From NCBI RefSeq assembly GCF_030272615.1, contig NC_081409.1, positions 879,195,220 through 879,259,219 of the forward strand: a stretch of DNA of 64,000 nt. The letters are read 5' to 3'. Of the stretch, positions 12,494 through 24,921 are shown one piece after another. The translations under genes and the position numbers were made by a program. The notes beneath the pieces are model-generated. The model worked only from the letters and a program-made list of their open reading frames with translations. It was not told the origin of the DNA and did no database searches. The first letter of the stretch is position 1; every line of letters begins with the position of its first letter. Source of the DNA: Cryptomeria japonica. Lineage: Eukaryota > Streptophyta > Pinopsida > Cupressales > Cupressaceae.

Positions 12494-14520
12494 ATGGCTC
12501 AAACCCGATCACAGTCGAGACAACGAGAAATAGAAAGAGAAGAAGAAGAAGAGGAAAATCTCAATGAATTTCAAGAAGCACTTGGAGGAAATGTAGATGA
12601 CGAAAACCCAAGTACTCCCACTCCTGCAACAATAGAAAGGGCTCAGCATAACCCTCTCTTTAACAGACTTTTTGATGAAATACTCAGGAGCAATGCGGAT
12701 GCTCACTTCTTAAGACATGCTCAAGAAGGAGCCAAACTCCCCTCAGACTTTGATCTTGCCCAATTAAGACAAGCATCAGAAAGACAAAGTCGCCATGAGG
12801 AGGAAGGGCGTAGAGATCCCATCAGATATAACATCCCTTGAGGTAACCCACCACTTCCTCCTCCAAATGAAATGGAGATGTTGCGGCAACAAGTCAAGAA
12901 TCTCGCCCAACAACTTCATAGTGGTGTCAAGATTAACCAATTCTCACTCAATGACATCTGTCCCTATCCTTTTGATAGGAATCTTTATATGCCACCCTTT
13001 CCACACGGGTTCGAAACACCCAAATTTGAAAAATATAGAGGAAAGGGGGATCCCCGTGATCATGTCCGAGAATTTCATTCCGCTTGTCTTGAAGTGGCAT
13101 ATGAAGACACCTACCTAATGCGCCTTTTTCCCCAAAGCTTGGGAGGAACAACCACATCATGGTTTTCCCGACTACCAGGTGGCATTAGAACATTTGAGGA
13201 ACTCATCCAGAAGATCCTATCTCATTACTCTTATAATATTGAACGCGACATCACCATGGCTGATCTGTGCAACACCAAACAAAAACCAGGTGAACTATTC
13301 TTAGTATTCCTGTAACGATGGCGCCAAATGTCTAGCAGACGTTCTCTTCAGTTACCTGAACGAGAACTAGTGGAAATATTCATTTCCAACTTAAACGAAG
13401 AAATGGAATTTCACCTGGATGTCAAAGACACAGACTCTTTTAATGATATGATCACCAAGGGTTTAAAGTGTGAACGGGCACTCATCAAGAAAGGATTCAT
13501 CAAAATCTTTAATGAACCAAAAGATGGTCCTCGCCCGCGCTTCAATAGCGATAAACCGAACTTCTGGAACAAGAACAAAAATATCGTCAACGATGGAGTT
13601 GTGGATGCTCGGACTATCCAAAATGCACAACCTGTGGTTCGATTTGCAGGACAAAATCCTCCACCTCAAAATAACACAAATGTTCCTTCCAATCAAGATT
13701 GCATCACGTCTCATGATGAACCAAGACCTCGTTAGCAAAAACAAAAACGAACATACACTCCCTTAGGGGAACCCATTGAAACAGTGTTGCGACAACTCCT
13801 CTCTCAAAATTTGGTCACTCTACCTAAGCTATCAAACTATGAGCCTCAAGTCAAACCAGCATGGTGGAGAGATACTGAACACTGTGAATTCCATCAAGGA
13901 AGAGGACACAAGACAAGTAATTGTCACCGATTGAAAGATCTCATTCAGGATCTTATTGATCGAGGCGAAATTGAAATTGAAGGACATGACCCAAAAACAA
14001 CCAATAATGATCATCTGATGTTCAAAACTCCACTTCCATCACAAGATCAAAGGGATCCTTCCACTTCCAGACGAGGCACTGATACCACTGATTATACGCA
14101 GGCTGCGTATAACTACACTGTAAATCACCTGTATGATGCCAGTGAACAAATTGCAACTATCACCTTCAAAAATCCCACCTCAAATTGCAATGTTGTTACA
14201 CGTCGTGGCAAGGTCACCATAAAGGCAGCTCCACAAGGCACCACCTCCATCCCAAAGCAGTACAATCTTGTGGAACAATTAGACAAAACCCCTGCGCTTA
14301 TATCCATTTTAGAGCTTTTGCACCTATCACCATCTCATAAAACTATCTTGGATCAAGCACTCCAAGAGGCGTCAGTCCCTGCAAACTTGAATATGGACCA
14401 ATTTCAAGCAATGGTTGGAAGTTTAAAGTCATCACCTTGTCTCACTTTTTCTGAAAGTGACAACTCTTCCTTCCAGCAACCTCATAATGCCTCAGTCCAC
14501 ATCGAAGGATTTATTAACTA
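12494..14520 (+). pseudogene. Element A gag (capsid and nucleocapsid)
   Basis: Starts at ATG 12494 after an A-rich leader, with an N-terminus of alternating basic and acidic residues. The capsid-type domain spans roughly 13010-13480, with FEKYRGKGDPRDHVREFH near its start and ELFLVFL further on. The nucleocapsid carries one zinc knuckle, CEFHQGRGHKTSNC at about 13883-13925, of the C-x2-H-x4-H-x4-C form common in plant gypsy elements. Four in-frame stops interrupt it, at 12839 (TGA), 13313 (TAA), 13733 (TAG) and 14519 (TAG). All four fit one C-to-T change from CGA, CAA or CAG, and the frame is otherwise continuous. Gag would form the virus-like particle that packages the element's RNA. In the intact parent it would be joined to the protease downstream, which is in the same frame. 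Confidence 0.88.
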
Positions 14521-15019
14521 GCATAGGATCAAGCGAGTCTTGATCGACAATGGAGCAGGCCTAAACATTTGTACACTACAGTTGGTCATAGCATTGGGAT
14601 ATGCAATAGAATCAGTGGATCCTCGCAAGAAGATCACCATCAAGGCCTATGATGATGCAGAGCGTTCATCCAAAGGAGCTATGGTACTACCAATCCGAGT
14701 GGGCCCTGTGGTAAAGCACATCATCTGTTAGGTTCTAGACCTTCCTCTGCCATACAATCTATTATTAGGGAGACCTTGGATACATGCCATGCAAGCTGTT
14801 CCATCTACCTACCATCAATGTATCAAGTTCCCACATAACGGTGTAGAGATCACAATTCTGGGCGATGCAAATCCCTTTGCATTTTGCCATAATATCAGCC
14901 ATCAACCAGAAATTACTGTTCCTAATAATAGGGAAGCCATTTCCTCCACATCATATGTAAGTCCCGCCTCTCTTCCAGTTCGAACACCCCTATACCCAAG
15001 CAAGAAAAGCTTAAGATGA
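14521..15019 (+). pseudogene. Element A retroviral-type aspartic protease
   Basis: The active-site segment VLIDNGAGLNIC is at about 14536-14572 and the C-terminal landmark [13 protein letters not shown] at about 14760-14795. Both are typical of the protease of Tat-type gypsy elements, which cuts the gag-pol polyprotein. It runs in the gag frame with one TAG stop at 14729 and ends at TGA 15017. The downstream pol frame is shifted by one base and is open from about 14986, so a single indel or a frameshift site near 14990 separates gag-pro from pol. I cannot tell which. Confidence 0.85.
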
Positions 15020-16515
15020 AAGTAGCAGAGGAAGGTCCTAGAGAATACAACTTGAGTCAGCTCTTTTGTGTGGGACAAATGCCCACTTCTCCTAGAACAC
15101 ATGGTAAGCCACAGTAGTTACTCCAGCAACCACTAATCATACCAGCATGTGCCTTGACACCATTCGTCCTTGGAAAGAGTCAAGAGGAAGAGACACAAGA
15201 TGAGGACCTAGCGGACTGGATCTATAAAGATCCCATCACCACTGACATACCGCGAGTTACACTTCCTACGGATCATTATGGCAAAGGCCTTCTCATTATG
15301 CAAAGAATGGAATATGATGGTCAGAATGCTTTGGGATACTGCAAACAAGGATGACATGAACCTCTGCTACCAGAATTCAAGCCCAAAGGTAATACAGGCC
15401 TTGGCTTTGAAAAAGAGATCCTTCCTAAACTCAGATTCAAAGGAAAACCCAGCAAACCATTTTGCCCACCTACTGCAAAGAGGACACCTTTCATAATCAA
15501 AGCACCATCAAGCACTATCCCCACTGCCCCATCGAGGCTCACAACCCCACCGCAACCGTCATCAATATCATTCATCCCACCAAACGAACCAGTAATCCCA
15601 TCAGCAACACCATTTGTAGCAACAACTGTATGGAAACCTACAGCAACATCTATGGCACCAACCGTTCCAATAGAAGCCACTAAGTCAACACTGTCGATAC
15701 TTCTAGTAACAAATCCTTTAATCCCCATCAAAATTCCTACAGCACCAATCACTACAAAGGTACATCAACCAATCACACCTGCAGTATTTAACTCAAAAGA
15801 CATCCTAGTATGGTATAGTAATCGGATGCTGTAAAGTGACTCAGAGACCGACTCGCATGAATGGGAATTTGATTCTGTACAGCTTAACACTTCAGATGAG
15901 GAAGACACATCACCACCTCTGCCCCGCAAAGACATCCCTGTTTACGGAGAAGCACAGATAAAGACCACTTGGGTACTTGAGCTGGAAACATCTTCCACAG
16001 ACCCTACGTCTCATCCTACGCCTGATTCTGACAGGGAGAGTACCATCAACGACCTTCACCACACTGTCTTAACCCTCACTAATACCTCTAACGAACTTAA
16101 CCTAATCGATGAAGTAATGCCCATTATCCACCCTGAACTCATCGAATGGAACCAATCAAATCCCCCATGTCTTGACCTCTTTCAGAACGAGGAGGCTATC
16201 ATTGACTTTTTGGAATTAAGGGATAATCTACCAAGCGGGGATCACAAAGCTGGATTCACCATTGCACTTAATAGTGTAGCATACTTCGGGGCGGATGCCA
16301 AACCTTTCAGCTGCAAAAATATAACAATGAAACATGGATCTTCCAGTGAAAACCACACTGTGGCACTGTTTGATCCCACAAAAGTAAAAACAAAGAGCGT
16401 ATCCAACGGTGGAAACCTCTTTGAGGCACCTGAGGATGAAGGGTTTGACATTCTCCCTGCTAATGCACAATAGGAACGATCAACGATTCTCATCGAGGAA
16501 ACCAAAGAATACAAT
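15020..16515 (+). pseudogene. Element A linker between protease and RT
   Basis: A low-complexity, Pro/Thr/Ser-rich then acidic region in the RT frame, with stops at about 15115, 15352, 15832 and 16471. Near 15290 it has GLLIMQRMEYDGQNALG, a glycine-containing segment found in this position in some plant gypsy polyproteins. No enzymatic motif is seen. This is spacer sequence of the polyprotein. Confidence 0.65.
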
Positions 16516-18390
16516 GTGGGGACTCCTGAAAATCCTCATATCATGCATCTGGCATCTCTTCTCACTCCAGAGGAACAACCTAAATTTATAGAGTTCTTCC
16601 AGAAGCGTCAGATCAACTTTGCATGGTCATATGCAGACATGCCTGGGCTTGATCCTGATTTAGTCATGCATCACCTCACTATAGCAGAAGGAGCCAAACC
16701 TGTCAAGCAGAAGCTTCGTAAGATGCATCCCCAGATTGCAGTGCTAGTCAAAACAGAACTCAAGAAACTCCTGGATGTTGGTTTCATTAGACCAATTGAT
16801 TATGCAGAATGGATCTCCAATATTGTGCCTGTCGGCAAACCAAAAGGGGGCATCCGCATTTGTACTGACTTCAGAGATCTAAATAAGGCCTGTCCTAAGG
16901 ATGATTTCCCCCTACCAAATATTGACATCATAGTGGATCTAACAGCAGGACATGCCATGCTTTCACTCATGGATGGCTTTTCAGGATACAATCAAATAAA
17001 GATCGCACCAGAGGACCAACATAAGACAGCCTTCACATGTCCATGGGGCACATATTGCTAGAATGTAATGCCTTTCGGTCTAAAGAATGCAGGAGCAACC
17101 TATCAAAGAGCAATGACCACCATCTTCCATGACATGATGCATACCATGATGGAAGATTATGTTGATGACTTACTAGCAAAATCACTTACTAGAGAAGGAC
17201 ATCTCCACATCTTAGATCAAATCTTTGATAGACTGGAACAATATCATGTTCGACTCAACCCAAAGAAATGTGTCTTTGGAGTGACCTCCGGGAAGCTTCT
17301 AGGATACATTGTCTCAAGCAAAGGCATTGAGGTCGATCCAGCAAAGGTTAAGGCAATAATGGACATGCCACCTCCAAGGAATATCAGTCAGCTAAGAACA
17401 CTACAAGGACGGCTTCAATCCATCCGAAGATTCATTGCACAATTGGCTGATAAGTGTCACCCATTCACACACTTGCTACACAAGAACATCCGCTTTCAGT
17501 GGGATGCCAGATGCCAACAAGCATTTCAGACGCTTAAAGACTATCTCATGAATCCACCATTGTTGATGCCACCAGATCCAAGTAGACCGTTGTTACTTTA
17601 TATCTCAGCGACAAGTATAGCATTAGGTGTATTATTGGCACAACATAATGCAGAAGGCAAAGAGTGTGTTGTTTACTACATCTCTCGCACACTGGTTGGC
17701 TATGAACTCAATTACACACCTATTGAGCGAGCTTGCCTAGCAGTAATCTTAGCAACCACTAAATTGTGACACTATCTATTGACACACAAGGTACAACTCA
17801 TCGCAAAGATTGATCCACTCAAGTATTTACTCAGCAAAGCAGCATTGACAGGTCGCTTGGCCAAATGGGTAATGATTCTAAGTGAATTTGACATCGAGTA
17901 TGTGGACCGTAAAGCTATCAAAGGTCAGGTTATTGCAGATCAATTGGCCGATGCACCACTCATAGGTGATCATCCTCTCATTTCCAATTTTCCAGATGAA
18001 GAGATATTCATGATCACAGAAGCACAGCCATGGAAACTATATTTTGATGGTTCATACACTAGGCATGGCTCGGGGGCAGGCATTCTGTTTATCACACCTC
18101 AAGGTGATAGCATCCCGAAGTCTTACAGGCTCACATTTCCATGCACAAACAACATAGCAGAGTATGAGGCCTTGATCACAGGACTCAGGTTAGCCGTACA
18201 ATGGAAATTACAAGAACTACAAGTATATGGCGACTCCCAACTGGTCATTCAACAAGAAACTGATGAATATCAAACCAAAGATGATAAACTCATGTCATAC
18301 AAGCAAATGGTGGACACTCTAAAGACATCATTTACTACTATCACTTTTGAGTAGATACCAAGAGATTAGAATCAAGCTACTGATGCTATG
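16516..18390 (+). pseudogene. Element A reverse transcriptase and RNase H
   Basis: RT copies the element's RNA into DNA and RNase H removes the RNA strand. RT motifs in order: PVKQKLRKMHP (16700), GFIRPIDYAEWISN (16785), ICTDFRDLNKACPKDDFPLP (16858), SLMDGFSGYNQI (16963), MPFGLKNAGATYQRAM (17068) and the catalytic EDYVDDLLAKS (17152). The gypsy-type connection with RNase H follows: PLLLYISATSIALGVLLAQH and YYISRTL. The second RNase H-like segment has WKLYFDGSYTRHGSGAG (18031) and NNIAEYEALITGL (18148). That dual arrangement, with an archaeal-type RNase H after the first, points to the Tat lineage. In-frame stops are at 17059 (TAG), 17767 (TGA), 18352 (TAG) and 18367 (TAG). There are no indels. 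Confidence 0.93.
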
Positions 18391-19782
18391 GCTACCATCG
18401 CATCTCTCCTAGATCTTCCACAAAATTCAACACGCTATGAGTTCTTGGTAGAACAACTTTGGATCCCCGCTTATGATATCCCCGAATCCGAAATGATATG
18501 TCGCCTTGTCGGTTCTGAATCCCCATGGTACGGTGAGTTCTACACCTATCTCCGTGATCACACCCTTCCTCCCAACCAATCAAATAACCAACGTAAAACC
18601 TTCATTCGCCAAACTGCTCGATATACCATTATTGCCGAAACCCTATACCGACGCGGTCTTGATGGTACTCTCCTTCGATGTCTAGAACAAGATGAGATAA
18701 CAAAGGCTTTGGAAGAGGTACATGAAGGAATTTGCGGGACTCATTCAAGTGGTCCATCACTCGCCAAGAAACTCCTGCGAGCTGGATATTATTGGCCATC
18801 TATGGAAAAGGATTCCTACTACTTTGTCAGAAAATGCAAAAAATGTCAAGTTCATGGCAACCTAATACATGCACCAGCTCAAGAACTGCAACCAATCACA
18901 ACACCATGGCCTTTCTATCAATGGGGCCTTGACCTTGTGGGTAAAATTCATCCATCTTCATCTAACGGCCATAAATTCATTATTACCGCCACTGAATATT
19001 TCACAAAGTGGATTGAAGCTGTTCCACTTACTCAAGTCACCGGCAAGCAGATCGCCTCATTCATCCTCAACTACATCATCTGCCGGTATGGTGTGCCCAT
19101 GTCCATCATCACAGATAACGGTCTCCCTTTCAAAAATCAGGATGTCCGTGAGCTTTGTGAGAAATTTCATATCCAACATCGCTTTTCCACCCCCTATTAC
19201 CCACAAGGCAATGGTTAGGCCGAAGCATCCAATAAAAACATATTGAGAATCCTAAAGAAGACAGTCAATGATGCCGGTCGTGATTGGCAGGTTCAATTGA
19301 ATCCAGCATTATGGGCATATCGAACTAGCATTCGAACCCCTGCAGGTGCAACTCCTTATTCATTGGTCTATGGTGCAGAAGCTATCTTACCTATTGAGGT
19401 TGAGATACCATCATTACGAGTTTCCTTGCATAATCTAATCGATGATGAAGCATACAGAGTCTCACGTCTTCAGGACTTAGAGTTACTTGATGAGAAATGA
19501 CAAGCTGCATACAATCACCTCAAAGCCTATCAGCAGCGCATGAGCAGAAGCTACAATCACCGAGTTAGACCTCATACATTTGAGGTAGGTGATCTTGTTC
19601 TATGAGAGAATCCTCGCAACCAACCAAACAAAGAACATCAGGGCAAGTTTCAATCAAACTGGCTGGGCCCATATGTTGTCACTGCTGTGTTCGGGTCCGG
19701 GGCATATCAGTTGGCTACATCAGACGGAGAACCGCTCGCAGATCCAATCAATAGCATGCACCTCAAACGGTTTTATACCTAA
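18391..19782 (+). pseudogene. Element A integrase
   Basis: Integrase inserts the cDNA into the genome. The zinc-binding HHCC module is visible: HEGICGTH, then CKKCQVH (18700-18860). The catalytic core has WGLDLVGKI (first Asp, 18925), SIITDNGLPF (second Asp, 19112) and FSTPYYPQGNG followed by AEASNK (Glu, 19222). The C-terminal domain has [31 protein letters not shown] and HLKRFYT, ending at TAA 19780. There is no chromodomain, in keeping with Tat/Athila-type elements. Stops at 19216 (TAG), 19498 (TGA) and 19603 (TGA) break it. Confidence 0.92.
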
Positions 19783-22225
19783 GGTGTACAAGGCATCAGG
19801 CTCCCCTGCATATCAGAAAATACCAAAAACATTCAGAAAAAATGTCCTGAAGAAAATACAAAAACATTCAAAAAAGTAAAGAAAAATCATGCATCCAAAC
19901 GGTGAACAACCACTCCGGTGGCACCTTGGGTAAGTACGATGGTGAAAACCTAGCAAACAGGTGCCACTCATAAAGGTTATGGCTCCATTGTCTTTCAGAC
20001 TTGTTGTGATCGCATCTACTTCATACATACATCCATCCATCCAAAACCATGGCTTGTTATTCCTCTGCAATTATGATAGTACTCCATACATCTTGCATCC
20101 CGCTTTTTCATAGTCATGTCTAAAATTGGGGGCAATGCCTTTAACCTATTGATGGAAGTGGATTCTACATTATCTTATGATTCATTAAGTTCTTCATTCA
20201 AAGCAATCGTCAAAAATCCACAAACATTCAAAAATGTCTCGCAAAATCCAAAAACATTCAAAAATGACTCACAAAATCCAAAAACATTCAAAAACTATTA
20301 CACAAAATCCAAAAACATCGAAAAACCCATCGAAAATCACACAAAAACATGGCAAAACCTTGTACATATTCATTCGAGCAGATGCAAAACCAACATTAAC
20401 ACAGTACTCACACAATGACCATTTATCAATCGACCACACAATCCACATCCAACAAATCAGAAACTGTCTTTAAACAAGGATACATCCTTCCTTACCAAAA
20501 CAAAGACAAAAGTGACGTTTTCTTTGACAAGAAAATTATGTTAAGCTATCAAATGCTTGGTTGATTCGTGAGTAATTCATTTGTTTATCTGTATCGGGAT
20601 CTTTCAGCATTGTTTTGTATCGTTTGCACATTATTTCCGATGAAGTTCTGGGGAATGTACTAATGGTGTCTACGTGGGAAGTTCACTAAGTTACGTGATC
20701 ATATGCAAAATGCAATCATAGATCACTACGGCTTGCTGACTACAGCGTATACCTTGACCATATGAGGATGAACCATTACCAAGGATCCATATTCTTTATT
20801 CTTTATGTATATACTGTTTGTTTGCAGGTACAATGCTCTTTTCTTTGGTTCCTCCTACCTCATCCAAACTGGATAAAGGTTTTATCTCTTATTACGGTAT
20901 GCACTTGTCTCAGGATATGATCAGCCTAAGATCAAGGAGGACGATCCAAGTCATGCATGAAAGGAGATAATCCTTCTCTGTTCCGCAAGCAATACTTAGG
21001 TCAACTTGATCCATTATATCAAGTTGCTTGTATTAATTTGCTATATAAAATCCATGTAAGAAATACTCTGGTCATCTTGAATCTTTATGTCAAGTTGCTT
21101 GTATTTTCTTACAACATTTTAAAGCTCACTGATGAAAAATAAAGCACCATGGATCGTCATTCCATCTCATCTGTATATATTGCATTCCATTGCATTCCAT
21201 CCATCCATACATTCATAAATAGCTGCATATCATTCATACATAGTAATGACAATGGATACTCTATTTTCCTCTTCTTCCATAGGAATGTAATAGGTCCTCC
21301 ATTTCTTCTATCTAACATTGAACCCCTCCCCACCCTCCCCATCTCGATAATCACCATCACATACCCTACATCGTGTCCCAATCAACCTAATCAAGCCACG
21401 TTCATCACCATCCATCTCTAAATAGGAGGGATTTTGTTTCCTATCCTAAGTCATCCAATAAGTCAAGAAAGTTACTCTATCTGCACAGATACATCAATTC
21501 ACGCACACCTAGACTATCAACAGATACTCTGATCAAGTATCTTCGGGTCTCAACAGGTAATCGATTATGGCAAACCTAGACTACAATAGACATTTATCAT
21601 AATGACCTAGTCTCAATGGGGCTGCCATGATTCCCTACAACCATCCATCACACGCACACACTATCAATTGATCAACCAATCAAACACAATCCAACGAACA
21701 ATTACATCAATTGTCTACGTCTCAACGAGTATTTTGCTTCATATACCTTGACTTCATCGGGCAATTACATCAATTGTCTAAGTCACATCAGGTCACTTTG
21801 ATTCACTTACTCAGACTTTATCATGTCCAAGCGACCAACTGACATCAACTGTCACGCTTTGACTTGACCGGGGCAATTAAACCGATTGCACCAAATTGTC
21901 TAACCAATTTTGATCAATTGTATAGCATCAATCCAAACCCCACACTACATCTGCTATGTATCTCTTGCATGACCTCAGGGTACTCGTTGGCTTGTTGTTT
22001 CTTCATATTCACTCCATTTTCTCCCATTCTTTCATCATTAGTTCTAATTTCTTCTATTCTACCTCCCCTCCGCTTTTCATTCTTTTTCGAGAGATCGCCC
22101 GATTTTTCAAAAAAATTCGGCCCATCCCTCAAGGGGGCATACCACCCATTAAATTTACATTTTATGGGGCATTTCTTCACACCTATTTTTCTTTCTTTGA
22201 AACGACGCAATAAACTGCACCGTCT
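19783..22225 (+). other. 3' untranslated region of element A, with tandem repeats
   Basis: A unit of about 26-28 bp built on AAATCCAAAAACATTCAAAAA is repeated at about 19803-19878 and again at 20213-20335. The rest is AT-rich, with no ORF of believable composition. Short ORFs at 21860-22240 overlap on both strands and look random. Unlike C and H, no PMD gene sits between pol and the 3' LTR. Confidence 0.65.
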
Positions 22226-22239
22226 CAAAGAGGGGCAAA
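22226..22239 (+). promoter_or_regulatory. Polypurine tract of element A
   Basis: CAAAGAGGGGCAAA directly precedes the LTR start TGTAGTCAC. The same tract precedes the H LTR at 28790-28803, showing that A and H are related families. Confidence 0.85.
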
Positions 22240-24125
22240 TGTAGTCACATAAATCTGTCCACTTAATTAAATGAATACTTAGTATTTATTTGATTATTTA
22301 ACCATCAATTAATAATTAATTAAATTAATATTTAATTAATTCATCTTAACCCTCTTCTCCTATTAATTAAATAAATTATTCAATTTATTTGATTTAATTC
22401 ACTTAACCAAATTCATACCATTAATTAAATAATTAAATCATATTTGTTTAATTAAATCTTCTCTCACATTTAAATAAATTAATATTTATTTAAATCCCCC
22501 AAAATCCCACCTCTCACATTTAAATAAATAAATCATTTATTTAAATCACCTTTATCCTCCACCCACTTGTATTTTCCTACAAAAGCAAGTTGCACAATTA
22601 TTTTAAATAAATAATTTATTTAAATCACCTTTATCCTCCACCCACTTGTATTTTCCTACAAAAGCAAGTTGCACAACTATTTTAAATAAATTATTTATTT
22701 AAAATCCTATTTATCCTCACCCACTTGAAACCTTTAATGGTTTCCCTTAAAGTATTCAAACTTGATGGCTTTAAAGTCCTCAAACTTGATGGCTTCCTTC
22801 TATAGTCTTCTTAAGACTTTAATGGTTTTCCTTAAAGTCTTCAAGCCTTTAATGGTTCCCCTCAAAGTCTTCAAGCATTTTAATGCTTTATCTTCCTTTT
22901 TCTCATTTAAATAAATTAATATTTATTTGAATATTTATCCAAATACAACTTGCACACATTTATTGAAATAAATGAATTTTTATTTTAATAAAATCCTATT
23001 TTCCCTCACCCACCAAATCCACTTGCAAAATCTAATCCCCTTCTAGATTCTTCTAACCCCTTCCTAATTAACTTAATCCATCCCCTAATTATTGTCACAT
23101 TCCTAAGCAAAATGGAGTCACTTCTCAAAGCCTAAAAGTCTTTGATAACCATTAAAAGCTTTCAACCTTCAACCACTAAATGTCTCAAAGTCTTGGATAA
23201 CCTTTGAAAGCTTCCAACCTTCAACCACTAAATGGCTCAAAGTCTTTGATAACCATGGAAGGCTTTCAACCTTCAACCACTTAATCCCCAAAGTCTCCAA
23301 TAACCATTAATGGTTACCTCAAACCCTCCCACATGGTTAAAACATTTGTTTTGACTCAACCTCTACCCAACCCAAGGGTCTCATCAAGCCTTTAATGCTT
23401 TGACCATGATTATCTCTTAATCATTTGCACAAAGGTTTATCCTTGCATTAACTCCTAATCCAGTGGGTAATCCTAATTTAGGCTTGACCCTTACCTTCTA
23501 GATAACCATGAGGTCTCCTCGGGCATTTAATGCCTCCAACCTCTTCTCTCAACCCAATCTTATGTTAACACTTGTCACCATTTCATTGGTGCAAATTGTG
23601 CACATGGATCCCCAAATTTCAAGCTTGACCCTTGATTAAACCTTTCAATCCTGGCCATCCATTGCTCCATTTTTCCTATAAATAGAGCCCATTCCTTCAT
23701 AATCCAGATCCTGAAAACTTGTATGCATTTAGGCTATAGACATTTTTAGAGAGCATTTAGCATAAGCAATCTAACATCTTATCATTTTGGTTAAAATACA
23801 TCATTTTAGCATTAGTATTAGCTTTTTATTTCACATTTAGAGCTATACTACAATCTCAATCCTCCATAAGCATCCATAGTGCAAAAAGCTGCTGAGAGCT
23901 ACACTCATTTGGGACTTGGAGAGGAGAGGAACAAGGGAGGAGCAACTATGAGCATCTTGATTATCTATTTTATTCTATGTTTATATGCTTTCTATTTCAT
24001 GCTTAATATCTCTCTTGATATGCCTGTTTAGGATAATCTTTTGTTGCTAACACTAACGTTTGTTTCTTGTGCTCTTGTGTGTGTTGCCATCAAACAGATT
24101 TTCTAATCCTTTTTGCAGAGCATCA
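22240..24125 (+). repeat. 3' LTR of element A
   Basis: Matches the 5' LTR from TGTAGTCAC to about 23940. The last 185 bp do not match the corresponding part of the 5' copy. I place the end at 24125 because the next five bases, CTGAC, repeat the left flank and because this restores G's ORF2 frame. An ORF-like minus-strand reading of the last part (SDALQKGLENLFDG) is a weak argument against this boundary. Confidence 0.75.
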
Positions 24126-24921
24126 CTGACTATTGGAAAAAACTTCTCAAAGTAGAAAAACATACACACAAGTAGTGATCCAAATTTTAGAGTGTTTGTC
24201 GTGTTGTTCTTCTTTGGCTTCCTGATTGTGTTCAAATTTTCAAACAAGTTCTTCAGCAATACTTCACATGAGCCAACTTTCAGCCTTTCTTAACAATTTT
24301 GTATGCTAAGTCCACTGCTGCACAGGGTACACTGTTTTCCCTTGCTGATTGGAAGAAACAGTAACCAATTACTCTAATGGCAAATTTGAGTTCAGGATTA
24401 GTAACATTGTTCAGCTTCAGACCTCTGTAATCTGATTCAACTCCAGTCAAACTGATCAATTCCTTCCGTGATATCATTTTCTGTGCTCGGGCATGATCAT
24501 AGATAGGGTAACCGGTGATCAAATGAATGATTTCTTTAGTGATCTTAAATGGTTGCTCTTGTAGCCACATGAAATCATCATGCACTCAGCTTAGTACAAA
24601 CTTGACCCACTGGGGTTTGAACATAGGGGGATAGGTTAGGGCTTCAGTCAATCCCTTGATTTTGATATGCTCATACTTGCTATCCATTTTACCATCTGTG
24701 CACAATTCATCATATGCATCCTTGATCTCGACATGATCGAGTTCTTCAACACGACATTTTGTGAAGAATCTCACATCCTCGACTAACAAGAATCGATCTG
24801 GGATGAGTGAGAAAGCAGTTTTGTCATCCGGTTCAGATGCAATTTTGGGAGTCATAGAGTATTTTAGTGAGGGCTTTTCTACATTTGTGACAACAATGGG
24901 GTCTTGGATCTTAGATGCCAT
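24126..24921 (-). pseudogene. G ORF2, N-terminal part, unknown family
   Basis: The start is chosen at ATG 24921 (minus; context AAAATGGC, opening MASKIQDPIV). An in-frame ATG lies 54 bases further upstream. The protein has no signal peptide and looks globular and mostly helical: FFTKCRVEELDHVEI, then EIIHLITGYPIYDHA, then LKFAIRVIGYCFFQSA, then FGSLLVCMFFYFEKFFP next to the insertion of A. It is broken by TGA stops at 24583 and 24280 and by a one-base shift near 24270. With 5576-8143 it makes a protein of roughly 1,100 residues. No retroelement enzyme motif is present. The position downstream of a gag-like ORF resembles elements that carry an extra or captured gene, but the family is unknown to me. 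Confidence 0.75.

Larger units (their letters stand above)
8144..24125 (+). mobile_element. Element A: Tat-like Ty3/gypsy LTR retrotransposon, nested in G
   Basis: The left LTR starts TGTAGTCACATAAATC at 8144 and the right LTR repeats it from 22240. The 5-bp target duplication CTGAC flanks the element (8139-8143 and 24126-24130), and excising the element restores G's ORF2 frame. Inside, in order: a 2.3-kb leader, gag, protease, linker, RT, RNase H, integrase without a chromodomain, a 2.4-kb 3' untranslated region with tandem repeats, and a polypurine tract. It carries many in-frame stops and one frameshift, so it is not autonomous now. The LTRs match at all but about a dozen positions over 1.7 kb by eye, so insertion was recent relative to its neighbours. 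Confidence 0.88.

Noticed and set aside
24053-24125. Continuation of G ORF2 as SDALQKGLENLFDG and on
   Set aside because: It reads into stops quickly, while joining at CTGAC to the left flank of A restores a long frame; I treat it as LTR sequence, though not with full certainty.
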